DNA from: Candidatus Omnitrophota bacterium
GTDB lineage: Bacteria; Omnitrophota; Gorgyraeia; Tantalellales; Tantalellaceae
Direction: 5' to 3'
Length of the DNA: 64,000 nucleotides
Assembly: GCA_014728045.1 (NCBI GenBank)
Contig: WJMH01000022.1
Location: 62,001-126,000, forward strand
The notes beneath the pieces were generated by a model. That model saw only the letters and a list, made by a program, of their open reading frames with translations. It was not told where the DNA came from and made no database searches. The translations under genes were made by a program, and so were the position numbers. Shown here piece after piece: positions 51,723 to 59,851 of the stretch. Position 1 is the stretch's first letter; each line of letters starts with the position of its first letter.

Positions 51723-53180
51723 ATGACCAAAGAGTTCACTGGAAATCTCGAGAAGATCGATGAATACAGGTGGAGGATACCGACCGATTACATGCCCGGC
51801 ATGAAAGTGCCCGGCGTTATATATTCCGACGAAAAGATGCTCAAGAGCATCGTAAGCGATAATGCGCCCCAGCAGGTCGCCAATGCCGCGCACCTTCCCG
51901 GGGTGGTCAAAGCTTCCATGGCCATGCCGGACATACACTGGGGATACGGGCTTCCCATAGGGGGGGTCGTGGCGACCGACGTGGAAGAAGGCGGGGTTGT
52001 AACGCCCGGCGGCGTGGGCTACGACATAAATTGCGGGGTAAGGCTCATTAAGACGAAACTTGAAGCGGATAAGGTGAGAAGCCGCTCCAAGGAACTTGTG
52101 AACATGCTCTACAAGATAGTTCCCACCGGCGTCGGCTCGACCGGCAGGCTTACCGTTAGCGAGAAAGAGGAAAAACAGATAATGCAAAAAGGCTCCGCAT
52201 GGGCCGTCGATAAAGGCTACGGATGGGAAGGTGACCTGGAAAGATGCGAAGAGAACGGGGCCATAGAGGGAGCCGATCCCGAGATGGTCTCCAAAAGGGC
52301 CTATCAGAGGGGGCGCGAGCAATCTGGCACCCTCGGCTCGGGGAACCATTTTCTGGAGGTGCAGGAGGTAGACCGGATATACAACGAGGACATCGCGGAG
52401 GCTTTCGGCATCAAAAAGGGTTTTGTCACGCTGATGGTACATACCGGTAGCAGGGGCTTCGGTCACCAGATATGCAGCGATTACGCCTCGAAAATGGTCA
52501 AGCTCCTTTCCAAGTACGGTATCAGTGTTCCCGACAGGCAGCTTTCATGCGTTCCTGTAAAAAGCGATGACGGGAGGGCCTATATGGGCGCCATGAGATG
52601 CGCCGCCAATTATGCCTGGGCGAACCGCCAGGTTATAACCCATCTTTCGCGACAGGCTTTCGAGAAGGTTTTCGGCGAAAGCGCCGAGTCGCTCGGGATG
52701 AACCTGCTCTATGACGTGGCGCACAACATAGCCAAGCTCGAGGAATACGAGATAGACGGTAAAAAACGCAAGCTTTGCGTCCACAGAAAGGGCGCTACGC
52801 GCGCCTTTCCTCCCGGACACGATGAGATCCCCCAAGCCTACAGCAGGACCGGCCAGCCCGTCATCATACCGGGTGACATGGGCAGGTGTTCCTATCTGCT
52901 CGCGGGCACAAAAGAGGCGGAGGATTCCTTTTATTCCACGTGTCACGGCGCGGGAAGGATCATGTCGCGGACCGCTGCTAAAAAATCCACCAGGGGAAGA
53001 AATATCGTCAAGGAGCTCGACCAGAAGGGGATAACCGTCAGGTTCACTGGAAAGAGCACGCTTAACGAGGAGGTGTCCGAGGCATACAAGGACGTTACAG
53101 AAGTCGTGGATATTGTCGAAGGGGCGCGGATCTCCGTAAAGGTCGCAAGACTCAGGCCCATCGGCGTCATAAAGGGCTGA
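51723..53180 (+). CDS. rtcB: RNA-splicing ligase RtcB
   Basis: A 485-residue Mn/GTP-dependent ligase that joins 2',3'-cyclic phosphate or 3'-phosphate ends to 5'-OH. MPDIHWGYGLPIGGV, GGVGYDINCGVRL with metal Cys104, LGSGNHFLEVQ, VMVHTGSRG-like LMVHTGSRGFGHQ, and the C-terminal guanylylated His region (STCHGAGRIMSR) are present. No intein. With archease it forms a full RNA repair or tRNA splicing module; no RtcA or RtcR regulator is seen. Confidence 0.97.
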   Translation: MTKEFTGNLEKIDEYRWRIPTDYMPGMKVPGVIYSDEKMLKSIVSDNAPQQVANAAHLPGVVKASMAMPDIHWGYGLPIGGVVATDVEEGGVVTPGGVGYDINCGVRLIKTKLEADKVRSRSKELVNMLYKIVPTGVGSTGRLTVSEKEEKQIMQKGSAWAVDKGYGWEGDLERCEENGAIEGADPEMVSKRAYQRGREQSGTLGSGNHFLEVQEVDRIYNEDIAEAFGIKKGFVTLMVHTGSRGFGHQICSDYASKMVKLLSKYGISVPDRQLSCVPVKSDDGRAYMGAMRCAANYAWANRQVITHLSRQAFEKVFGESAESLGMNLLYDVAHNIAKLEEYEIDGKKRKLCVHRKGATRAFPPGHDEIPQAYSRTGQPVIIPGDMGRCSYLLAGTKEAEDSFYSTCHGAGRIMSRTAAKKSTRGRNIVKELDQKGITVRFTGKSTLNEEVSEAYKDVTEVVDIVEGARISVKVARLRPIGVIKG

Positions 53181-53182
53181 GG

Positions 53183-53211
53183 TTGCATAATCGGACCTGA
53201 GAATATATAAT
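53183..53211 (+). promoter_or_regulatory. promoter of serS
   Basis: TTGCAT (53183-53188) and TATAAT (53206-53211) with a 17-base spacer, starting just after the rtcB stop. Transcription would begin near 53218, upstream of the hairpin at 53230. Confidence 0.6.
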
Positions 53212-53229
53212 TAGTAATAAACATGATAG

Positions 53230-53256
53230 GGGCAACCCCCTCCGAGGTTGCCCTTT
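53230..53256 (+). terminator. terminator-like hairpin in the serS leader
   Basis: GGGCAACC (53230-53237) pairs with GGTTGCCC (53246-53253), 8 bp, loop CCCTCCGA, followed by TTTAAAA. It lies downstream of the predicted serS promoter, so it can end rtcB transcripts and also acts on serS mRNA. Confidence 0.6.
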
Positions 53257-53282
53257 AAAATAAAAAGAGAGGATAGATATAG

Positions 53283-54566
53283 ATGCTTGATCCAAAATTC
53301 ATACGCGAAAATCCCGATACCGTGAGAAAGTCCATGGACGCCCGCGGCGACAAGAGGGAGATGGTCGATGACTTTCTCAAGCTTGATGAGCAGAGAAGAG
53401 ACCTTATCCAGCAGGTAGAAGATCTTAAACGCAGGAAGAACGAGTCTTCCAGGAACATAGGCGAACTCATAAAACAGAAAAAGGATGTCACGGACGCAAA
53501 GGCTGAGGTGAAAAAGCTTTCCGCTGAGATATCAGCCCTTGATGAAAAGCTCAGGGAAACGGAAGAGAAATACGAATACATTCTTCAGAGGATACCCAAT
53601 GTGCCCCATCAGAGCGTGCCCGTGGGCAGGGACGAATCTGCGAACACCCTCGTCAAGGAATGGGGCGAGCAGAAAGAGTTTTCTTTCGATGCCAGGGACC
53701 ATCTTGAGCTGGGCCAGATCAACAGGCTCTTCGACCTGGAAAGGGCGGCCAAGATAACAGGGTCTTTTTTTCCTCTTTTTACCGGCCAGGGCGCCAAGCT
53801 CGAGAGGGCGCTTATAAACTACATGCTGGATGTTCACATCAAAGAGCATGGCTACACTGAGCTCTTTCCGCCGGTTCTGGTCAACCGCAAGAGCATGTTC
53901 GGTACCGGTCAGATCCCCAAGCTGGAAGAGGATATGTACAAGATATACGAGGAGGATCTCTTCCTGATACCTACCGCGGAAGTACCGGTGACCAACATCC
54001 ACTCGGAGGAGACCATAGACGAAGAGGACCTTCCGATCTACTACACCGCCTATACGGCCTGTTTCAGAAGAGAAGCCGGTTCCTACGGCAAGGATACAAA
54101 GGGTCTCATCCGGGTGCACCAGTTCGACAAGGTCGAGATGGTCAAGTTCACCACACCTGAAAGCTCCATGGAGGAACACGAGAAGCTCCTTAAGGATGCC
54201 GAGGACATAATACAGCGCCTGGAACTTCCTTACCGTGTGCTTGTCCTGTCTACCGGGGACATGAGCTTTGCCGCGCATAAATGCTATGACATAGAGTTAT
54301 GGGCACCGGGTTCCAGGAAGTGGCTTGAGGTATCAAGCTGTTCGGTCTTCACCGACTTCCAGGCCAGACGCGCCAATATCAAGTACCGTCCTTCCGACAG
54401 GGACCGGAAGCCTGAATATCTCCACACGCTTAACGCTTCAGGTGTGGCGCTTCCCAGGCTCGTGATAGCCATCCTGGAGACATATCAGAACGAGGACGGT
54501 TCAGTGACCGTACCACAGGCGATAAGACCTTATTTCGGGGCGGACAGGATCGAACCAGGCTCATGA
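53283..54566 (+). CDS. serS: seryl-tRNA synthetase
   Basis: A 427-residue class II synthetase. N-terminal coiled-coil arm for the long variable arm of tRNA-Ser (about 25-105: DDFLKLDEQRRDLIQQVEDL onward), motif 2 in TACFRREAGSYGKDTKGLIRVHQF and motif 3 near ASGVALPRLVIAILE. The protein is full length and normal. The ribosome site GAGAGG is weaker than most here. The cognate tRNA-Ser gene lies 0.7 kb downstream, an unusual nearness. Confidence 0.97.
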   Translation: MLDPKFIRENPDTVRKSMDARGDKREMVDDFLKLDEQRRDLIQQVEDLKRRKNESSRNIGELIKQKKDVTDAKAEVKKLSAEISALDEKLRETEEKYEYILQRIPNVPHQSVPVGRDESANTLVKEWGEQKEFSFDARDHLELGQINRLFDLERAAKITGSFFPLFTGQGAKLERALINYMLDVHIKEHGYTELFPPVLVNRKSMFGTGQIPKLEEDMYKIYEEDLFLIPTAEVPVTNIHSEETIDEEDLPIYYTAYTACFRREAGSYGKDTKGLIRVHQFDKVEMVKFTTPESSMEEHEKLLKDAEDIIQRLELPYRVLVLSTGDMSFAAHKCYDIELWAPGSRKWLEVSSCSVFTDFQARRANIKYRPSDRDRKPEYLHTLNASGVALPRLVIAILETYQNEDGSVTVPQAIRPYFGADRIEPGS

Positions 54567-55243
54567 AGTTCCTAAAATCAATGATCGGCATACTGCTTAT
54601 ACCGGTTGTCATAGGTTTCGGCAGGGCTTTTTACGTCAATGTTTCCGGGATAAGCATCCTTAGCGGCACTCTCCATGTGCTCGAGAGAGGGGTTCTGGCC
54701 TATCTGCTCATGCATGTCATGCTCCTTCGTCCGGCCTACCTTTACGTTCTGGGGCACGAATTCGTCCATGTTCTGGCAACCTGGCTCTGCGGGGGCAGGG
54801 TGGTCTCTTTCAGCGTTAAGCCCTCCGGGGGGAACGTAGTTACCAGTAAGTCCAACGTTTTCATAGAGCTCAGCCCGTATTTCGTTCCGATCTACACAGT
54901 GCTTCTCGGTCCGGTTTTTCTTCTTCTGGAAGTTCTCGGGTACAAAACGCCTCATACCGTCGAGCTGTTCATATTCCTGGTCGGATTTACGCTTGCGTTC
55001 CATTTCAGCATGACCTCGGAAGTTTTGAGAATGGAACAGCCCGACATAATCAAGTCCGGGCTTATCTTCTCTCTGGTTTTCATACTTCTATGCAACCTTA
55101 TCGTGACCATTGCCGTAGTATCCCCGGTATTCGATGGACTTTCGTTCGTGGGGTTCTTCAAAGAATCCATTGAGTATTCGAGGGACATATATCTGCTTAT
55201 TTACGAGAGAACCCTTGAGTTTGTAAATAGGATACAAATCTGA
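54563..55243 (+). CDS. membrane protein with HExxH motif (M50-like)
   Basis: A 226-residue protein of about five hydrophobic segments. YVLGHEFVHVLATWLCGG has a zinc-type HExxH (His65 to His69) at the edge of a membrane helix, then VTSKSNVFIELSPYFVPIYTVL, similar to site-2 protease or DUF3267-type putative proteases. No PDZ domain. It overlaps serS by ATGA-like 4 bases. Intramembrane proteolysis is possible but unproven. Confidence 0.7.
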   Translation: MKFLKSMIGILLIPVVIGFGRAFYVNVSGISILSGTLHVLERGVLAYLLMHVMLLRPAYLYVLGHEFVHVLATWLCGGRVVSFSVKPSGGNVVTSKSNVFIELSPYFVPIYTVLLGPVFLLLEVLGYKTPHTVELFIFLVGFTLAFHFSMTSEVLRMEQPDIIKSGLIFSLVFILLCNLIVTIAVVSPVFDGLSFVGFFKESIEYSRDIYLLIYERTLEFVNRIQI

Positions 55244-55249
55244 TAAAAT
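55220..55249 (+). promoter_or_regulatory. promoter of tRNA-Ser
   Basis: TTGTAA (55220-55225) and TAAAAT (55244-55249), 18-base spacer, partly inside the end of the membrane-protein gene. Transcription would start near 55256, about 20 bases before the tRNA. Confidence 0.45.
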
Positions 55250-55277
55250 AGTAAATCCCTGAAGGAGATATATCGGC

Positions 55278-55365
55278 GGAGGAGTGGCTGAGTGGTCGAA
55301 AGCGGCGGTCTTGAAAACCGTTGTGGGGCAACCCACCGTGGGTTCGAATCCTACCTCCTCCGCCA
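55278..55365 (+). tRNA. tRNA-Ser (anticodon UGA)
   Basis: An 88-nt class II tRNA. Acceptor GGAGGAG pairs with CTCCTCC, D-arm TGGCTGAGTGGTCGAAAGC, anticodon stem GCGGT/ACCGT with loop CTTGAAA (anticodon TGA), a long variable arm TGTGGGGCAACCCACC typical of serine, T-arm GTGGGTTCGAATCCTAC, discriminator G and genomically encoded CCA. Confidence 0.97.
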
Positions 55366-55373
55366 TACCCAAG

Positions 55374-55405
55374 ACCCTTATCTTTTTTTATGATAAGGGT
55401 TTTTT
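55374..55405 (+). terminator. rho-independent terminator after tRNA-Ser
   Basis: ACCCTTATC pairs with GATAAGGGT (9 bp), loop TTTTTTTAT, followed by five T. Clear factor-independent terminator. Confidence 0.92.
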
Positions 55406-55423
55406 ACGCCCTTCTCCCGCGGG

Positions 55424-55453
55424 GTGACAGGATCCTCCTGTGTGGTGTATACT
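55424..55453 (+). promoter_or_regulatory. promoter of the glycoside hydrolase gene
   Basis: GTGACA (55424-55429) and TATACT (55448-55453) with an 18-base spacer, 38 bases before the GTG start at 55491. Confidence 0.45.
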
Positions 55454-55490
55454 AGGAGAGTGCTGAAATTCATTCTGCGGGGAGTTCAAA

Positions 55491-57071
55491 GTGACCGAAG
55501 TCAAGACGTATACCGATGAGATAGATTTCGAAGGGGCCTATAACGAGTCCCTCGCCCAGCTAAGAGACCTTATCACAGGCCCCGATCAGGGCCGGATCGG
55601 CTACGTCGCTTCCTCGGAAAACATCGATAATTATAAACGCCTGTTTACCCGGGATACGTTCTGGATAGGCATGGCCAGTATTCTTTCGGGGGAAGAGGAC
55701 CTCATAGAGGCTTTCCGCAGCAGTCTCGATGTTCTTAAGGATACCCAGAGGGCTGACGGGGCCATTCCGAGCAACGTATCGGCGGCCGGTGAGGTGAGTT
55801 ACGGCATCATTAACCCGAGAGTGGACCCCACCACGCTGTACATCATAGGAAGCGTGGAATACCTGAGGTATAAAAAGGACCCCTCCCAGTTCGCGTATTT
55901 CGCAGATTCCCTCGAGAAAGCGTTGGGTTATCTCGAAAATACCTGGGAGAACAAAAACTGCGGTCTTTTATACATACCCAGGGCGGGCAACTGGGCGGAT
56001 GAATATTTCCAGGAAGGGTTCGTCCTTTACGACGAGGTTTTGTGGCATCTGGCTCTTAAGAAGATGGCCCATTTTTACAAGACTACCGGCGATGAAAGGT
56101 CAGGTGAGTATCTTGCCAGGTCTCTTGACGTAAAAAAGATCATCAGGGACAGATTCTGGATAAAGAACGATTCTTCCAAGCAGGACAGCGTTTATCTGAG
56201 CATGCGGAAAAAGATCGACCTGGACATCATGGGCTACCTGATGCATTTTTATTACGCCGCCCGGGATTCGAAAGAATGTTTCAACCGTTCACACGGGATA
56301 TTTGACGCTTTCGGGAACAGCCTGGCGCTGGTCAGCGCGGTCGCTTCCTCGAGGCAGATAGAGAACATCATGCGCTTTGTTGACATGATATCAGTTAACT
56401 GGTATCCTCTTGTTCCGGCGCATTACCCCTTCTTCAAGGAGAACATATTCCGGTCAAAGCGCCTGTACCAATACCGTTTCAAGGAGTTCATGGGCCATTA
56501 CCATAACGGGGGGCTGTGGCCATGGTATACCGGGGTGTACGTCTCGGGCCTTGTCAGGGTGGGCGCGGAGAAAAGAGCCATACGCTATCTCCACGGGATA
56601 CTGCGGGCGAACGCCTCGGTAAGGAACGGCAAGAGATTCTATGAATACCACACCGCCCAGAAATGCACCGCGGAGGTCGAGGTGGTCCATCCGAGGGGGC
56701 TTGATTTTTATTTTTCGGAGAAATTGTTTAATTTCAATTCGGTCCAGAGGTCCAACCTGCGCCTGACATACAGGAACAAAAAGGTTGAGATCACCGATAA
56801 GATGTCCATCAGAACTCTCAACGCGAAAACCGGCGACCACATAAAACTGAGCACCGTCGGCCCCGACGCCAAGGACGTTCTGATGACCATAGCTTTTTTC
56901 AAGGACAAGGACAACCGCAGGTATTTCAGGAACATAGAGATGAACAAGATAAAGAGCGAACCCCAGGGCACGGCGTTTCTGGGGGTGAGCGCGGCCGCGT
57001 ACGTTATCGCCTACAAGGCTGTCGCTGAGGGTAAAATTCTTTTCCAGCACAAGGAAGGTGAAGATGAATAG
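55491..57071 (+). CDS. (alpha/alpha)6-barrel glycoside hydrolase, debranching or invertase-like
   Basis: A 526-residue cytosolic protein of alternating helices. KRLFTRDTFWIGMASIL, NPRVDPTTLYIIGSVEYLR, IPRAGNWADEYF and GGLWPWYTGVYVSGL are typical of six-hairpin glycosidases related to glycogen debranching enzyme C-terminal domains, GH15/GH63 or neutral invertases (GH100). Trp-Ala-Asp and the Asp of TRDTFW are candidate acids. No signal peptide. Starts with GTG at 55491. The exact substrate is not decidable; glycogen or sucrose-type sugars fit best. Confidence 0.75.
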   Translation: MTEVKTYTDEIDFEGAYNESLAQLRDLITGPDQGRIGYVASSENIDNYKRLFTRDTFWIGMASILSGEEDLIEAFRSSLDVLKDTQRADGAIPSNVSAAGEVSYGIINPRVDPTTLYIIGSVEYLRYKKDPSQFAYFADSLEKALGYLENTWENKNCGLLYIPRAGNWADEYFQEGFVLYDEVLWHLALKKMAHFYKTTGDERSGEYLARSLDVKKIIRDRFWIKNDSSKQDSVYLSMRKKIDLDIMGYLMHFYYAARDSKECFNRSHGIFDAFGNSLALVSAVASSRQIENIMRFVDMISVNWYPLVPAHYPFFKENIFRSKRLYQYRFKEFMGHYHNGGLWPWYTGVYVSGLVRVGAEKRAIRYLHGILRANASVRNGKRFYEYHTAQKCTAEVEVVHPRGLDFYFSEKLFNFNSVQRSNLRLTYRNKKVEITDKMSIRTLNAKTGDHIKLSTVGPDAKDVLMTIAFFKDKDNRRYFRNIEMNKIKSEPQGTAFLGVSAAAYVIAYKAVAEGKILFQHKEGEDE

Positions 57072-58113
57072 GACATGTACTGGTATTACCGCGAAAATAT
57101 TAGTTCTGGTGTTGGCGCTCCTCTTTTTTGGGAGAGCCGCGGACGCAGAACAGAGGCTTATAGAGACCTACGACATAGGCCAGGCGAGCGTAAGGGTCAA
57201 GATAATGACTTCTTCGATGCCCACCGTCCTTGAGGGCAGGATAAAGGAGGAGTCGGGCTTCTATTTTTTCAAGATGAAGTTCATGGACAACTTCTTCAGT
57301 ATCAACGTGCCGGAAAGAAGTTACCAGAAGATGGACTACCGGATGAGGCAGGACCTCGTGGCGACGATACTCATTCTTTACGGCAGGTCGTTCGAGCAAT
57401 CAAGCGAGATGCTTTCTTTCCTGCCGAAGGGATACAGGTTCAACATGACCTTCGGCAGGACACAGTCCGGGCATCCTTTCAACCGTGTGTATGTTTACAG
57501 CAAGACCTCGAACATTTTCCCGGACCTTCTGCCCTATAAAAGTCCTTTAATGCCCGGCAGGACGCTCGAGACGCCCATAACCGGTTATGAAGAGTGGGTA
57601 ATGCTGCATGAGATGGCCCACAGTATATTCGCCATGGCGGTGGGCAGTATACGCAATCCGAAGAACAGGTTCATGGAGGAGGGGTTCGCCGATTACTTTG
57701 CCGAACGCGTAATGGGAAGAAAGAGCCCGGCGAGGGAGTCCCTGGGGAAGATACCGATAAGCGCCAAGCAGGCCGCGAGACTCGAAGGGCTTTCCCAGCT
57801 TGACGTTGACGCGGCGATATGGGGCGAGGAAAGAGCTTTGAACGTGCCTATGGAAGGTTACGTGGGGGTGACCCATCATCACTTCGGCTATGAATTCATA
57901 AGCGCCTATGTTGAGGTCTTCGGCGATAAGAACCTCCGGGATTTTCTCCACAGGTTCAGCCAGACCGAGGAGGTCGTCGACAAGGGCGATTACGGCACCA
58001 AGAGAATAAAGAACATTTTCCTGAAAATGGGATATACTCCCAGGGAGATAGCGCTGTTCAGGCGGAATCTGCACGAGAAACTGCTGAAGAACGTTTTTGA
58101 AGTTACCGGATGA
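57064..58113 (+). CDS. secreted gluzincin-type metallopeptidase
   Basis: A 349-residue protein with a signal peptide (about 1-27, ending AADA-EQ). The catalytic motif is LHEMAHS (His182, Glu183, His186) and, 20 residues on, EEGFADYFAER (Glu206 third zinc ligand), a peptidase MA-like arrangement. A His-rich VTHHHFGYEF follows. It starts at ATG 57064, 4 bases after AAGGAAGG and overlapping the end of the glycosidase gene by 8 bases. Substrate unknown. Confidence 0.75.
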   Translation: MNRTCTGITAKILVLVLALLFFGRAADAEQRLIETYDIGQASVRVKIMTSSMPTVLEGRIKEESGFYFFKMKFMDNFFSINVPERSYQKMDYRMRQDLVATILILYGRSFEQSSEMLSFLPKGYRFNMTFGRTQSGHPFNRVYVYSKTSNIFPDLLPYKSPLMPGRTLETPITGYEEWVMLHEMAHSIFAMAVGSIRNPKNRFMEEGFADYFAERVMGRKSPARESLGKIPISAKQAARLEGLSQLDVDAAIWGEERALNVPMEGYVGVTHHHFGYEFISAYVEVFGDKNLRDFLHRFSQTEEVVDKGDYGTKRIKNIFLKMGYTPREIALFRRNLHEKLLKNVFEVTG

Positions 58114-58191
58114 TATCCATATCAATGCCTGCTCCGGACACCTTTTAAACACATTCCCGTAATATATTTTGGATCCGACCACAAGATATAG

Positions 58192-58240
58192 GCCCCCGGT
58201 GGCGTATGCCCCTTTATTTACGGGGTAGAGGGGGGCTCTC
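58192..58240 (+). promoter_or_regulatory. candidate structured leader RNA
   Basis: In the 242-base gap before 58356, GCCCCC (58192-58197) can pair with GGGGGC (58231-58236) around an inner hairpin TGCCCC (58207-58212) / GGGGTA (58222-58227). An alternative AGAG / CTCT hairpin (58227-58230 and 58236-58239) competes. The string GGGGTAGAG plus CTCTC is also found in the folded sequence at 59409-59513. No terminator T run. Confidence 0.35.
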
Positions 58241-58355
58241 GAAATCCGAAAAGTCACAAAAACGTAATTTGTTATTAAAAGATCCATAACAATCATCGAA
58301 TAAAGTATTGAATGAGGACCGGAGAGAGCTCCATCGGCAGCAAAAAGGGGGGAAG

Positions 58356-58739
58356 ATGGTAATCTATGAAACAATCATAGGGATAATCAGTAAAGGCGCG
58401 GATGAATACGAAGCTGGAGAAAAGGCAGGCGAAGTAATAAACGGCGAAAAGGTCGCCAGGAACATGACCATAAGCTGCGAATCCACACACGCCGTTTTTG
58501 CCGAAGGCAAGAAAGGGTTCGGATTCATCAATAAACAGGAAAAAACGGAAAAGTACGAGACGGTGATACACATATACTCTGAGGGGGAGAGCGAGGACCA
58601 GGCCAGAGAATCGGCCGGGGAGCTTATCGACATCTCGAAGATGGATGAATGCATGGTCATAAGTTACGGTCCCACTTTTCCGAGGTTCAGGAAAGGAGCG
58701 AGAGATGAAATACAGAACGGTGATCGAATTGACGTGTGA
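58356..58739 (+). CDS. small protein with two copies of an unnamed repeat domain
   Basis: A 127-residue soluble protein of two like units: residues 2-45 (VIYETIIGIISKGADEYEAGEKAG...) and 66-112 (KYETVIHIYSEGESEDQARESAG...). Each has a beta strand Y-x-T-x-I, a turn with Asp/Glu, a helix with A-x-x-x-A-G-E, and a strand ending MxIS. The ATG at 58356 follows AAAAAGGGGGGAAG; an in-frame ATG 16 codons earlier has no site. A third copy starts the next gene, which overlaps by 35 bases. Function not known. Confidence 0.65.
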   Translation: MVIYETIIGIISKGADEYEAGEKAGEVINGEKVARNMTISCESTHAVFAEGKKGFGFINKQEKTEKYETVIHIYSEGESEDQARESAGELIDISKMDECMVISYGPTFPRFRKGARDEIQNGDRIDV

Positions 58740-59067
58740 AGCCCCGGATAAGGACGAGGCTTGTGATATGGCGGGCGCGTATCTTAAGGGAGATATCGAT
58801 TTCGGCGTCGATATGATCTGCACGACGAGTTCACTTCCGACACACAGGTTAACAAAATGCGCCGTTGTCATATCCGTGTTCCTGGTATTAAGCCTGATAA
58901 CCATTCTGAGATTTTCGCCGATAGGTTGCGCGGAGAAGGTCACCGGTTCCCGGAACGAGGGTTTCTGCAGCGCTTACGCGTTAATGCCCGCGCTTAAGAC
59001 CAAGCACCGGGGCGGTTTCAAGGGTGCGTGGGAGAAGAAGCATCAGCGGGCAAAAAACAGGCTCTAG
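58705..59067 (+). CDS. membrane protein with one copy of the same repeat domain
   Basis: A 120-residue protein. Residues 2-45 (KYRTVIELTCEAPDKDEACDMAG...) match the repeat unit of the preceding gene, followed by a membrane helix at 52-70 (CAVVISVFLVLSLITILRF) and a 50-residue tail rich in Lys/Arg with two Cys. It would place the unit in the cytoplasm and the tail outside, or the reverse. AGGAAAGGAG lies before the ATG at 58705 inside the upstream gene. No family recognised. Confidence 0.6.
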   Translation: MKYRTVIELTCEAPDKDEACDMAGAYLKGDIDFGVDMICTTSSLPTHRLTKCAVVISVFLVLSLITILRFSPIGCAEKVTGSRNEGFCSAYALMPALKTKHRGGFKGAWEKKHQRAKNRL

Positions 59068-59164
59068 TGCCGGAAAGGGAATAATTGCAGACTTTTCACA
59101 AAATCGTTAAAAAGCCTTCACATCAAAGAAGTATTATCAAAGAAACTAGTAAAAAAGGAAACAA

Positions 59165-59350
59165 ATGGGACGGACATATCCATTAGGCGCGAAGCAAAAG
59201 AGGAAGAAGACCATGCCCCGCAGGAAATCCTTCAAGAACGGGAAAAAAGAGACAACAGTGGGGTTTGACTGTCTTGAGGAAAACTCCCCAGCATGGCATC
59301 AGACCGCCGACATGGAACCGGTTCTTTTGAATACGACCTGGATCGAGTAA
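59165..59350 (+). CDS. possible small basic protein
   Basis: A 61-codon open frame with a Lys/Arg-rich start (GAKQKRKKTMPRRKSFKNGKKE) and an acidic, Trp-containing end. AAAAAGGAAAC precedes the ATG as a weak ribosome site. No family similarity is seen and another frame is open through the 3' half (59293-59481), so coding is doubtful. Bases 59068-59164 hold nothing else I can name. Confidence 0.3.
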   Translation: MGRTYPLGAKQKRKKTMPRRKSFKNGKKETTVGFDCLEENSPAWHQTADMEPVLLNTTWIE

Positions 59351-59408
59351 GTTTGCTTTCTGGCGAATCGAAGATCATTTATAGACGGATTATAAAGCAG
59401 GAAGGTGA

Positions 59409-59513
59409 CCGGGGGAGGATACTTCGCCTATCTCACTCCCTTACCCCTTTACCTTTAAAATGCAGAGGCAGTAAGGTTTAGGGGTAGAGTATTCTCTCCC
59501 GATATTCACCCGG
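59409..59513 (+). ncRNA. candidate structured RNA / 5' leader with 13-bp helix
   Basis: GGGGGAGGATACT (59411-59423) pairs at all 13 positions with AGTATTCTCTCCC (59488-59500), two pairs being G-U. Inside, TTACCCC (59441-59447) pairs with GGGGTAG (59481-59487), continued by ACCTT (59451-59455) with AAGGT (59473-59477) after a small internal loop, closing on a 17-base loop with TGC/GCA. CCGGG (59409-59413) and CCCGG (59509-59513) offer an outer clamp. It lies 70 bases before the gene at 59582. Confidence 0.5.
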
Positions 59514-59581
59514 AGAAAATGTCCGTTCCCGGCGGCTCCGGCAGTTCGGGGTTTGTATTGCGATATACAAAAGGAAAGAAT

Positions 59582-59803
59582 ATGGCGAATAAAGATCTAC
59601 ATGTTTCATACAGGATCACTCAGGAAATGCTTGAGTATCACGAGGACCTTATGGAGAAGATATGCTCGCGCGTAGGCACAAGGGTGCCGCAGTCGAGAGT
59701 CATGAGGGCGATAATGGCCGTTACCAGAGATGATCCCAAGTTCAAGGAACAGCTGATAGGCAAGGTTTCCGATTATCTTCAAAAGGACCTTAATAACTGG
59801 TAG
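59582..59803 (+). CDS. small protein, possible ribbon-helix-helix type
   Basis: A 73-residue protein: LHVSYRITQEMLEYHEDLMEKI then a turn with VPQSRVMRAIMAVTRDDPKF and an amphipathic end. A short strand followed by two helices would fit a ribbon-helix-helix DNA-binding fold, but key motifs are not decisive. AAAAGGAAAG precedes ATG 59582; an earlier in-frame ATG at 59519 lacks a site and overlaps the folded RNA. A strong terminator follows. Confidence 0.55.
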   Translation: MANKDLHVSYRITQEMLEYHEDLMEKICSRVGTRVPQSRVMRAIMAVTRDDPKFKEQLIGKVSDYLQKDLNNW

Positions 59804-59851
59804 GATAAAAGGGCACTCGTTTTCTGGGGCGACACGACCATCTTTACTGAA

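Noticed and set aside
53181-53282. T-box riboswitch before serS
   Set aside because: The leader is about 65 bases, lacks stem I and the TGGNACC-type T-box sequence.
58248-58261. Further copy of GTGGAAAAARGTCAAY (CCGAAAAGTCACAAAA)
   Set aside because: Only the AAAAGTCA core matches and there is no partner 21 bases on.
59092-59101. Minus-strand GTGAAAAGTC as another copy of the element
   Set aside because: Short match, wrong orientation, no promoter at the expected distance.
59293-59481. 62-codon frame ending within the folded RNA
   Set aside because: No ribosome site, overlaps the 59165 frame and the paired RNA arms, and its sequence has no recognisable feature.
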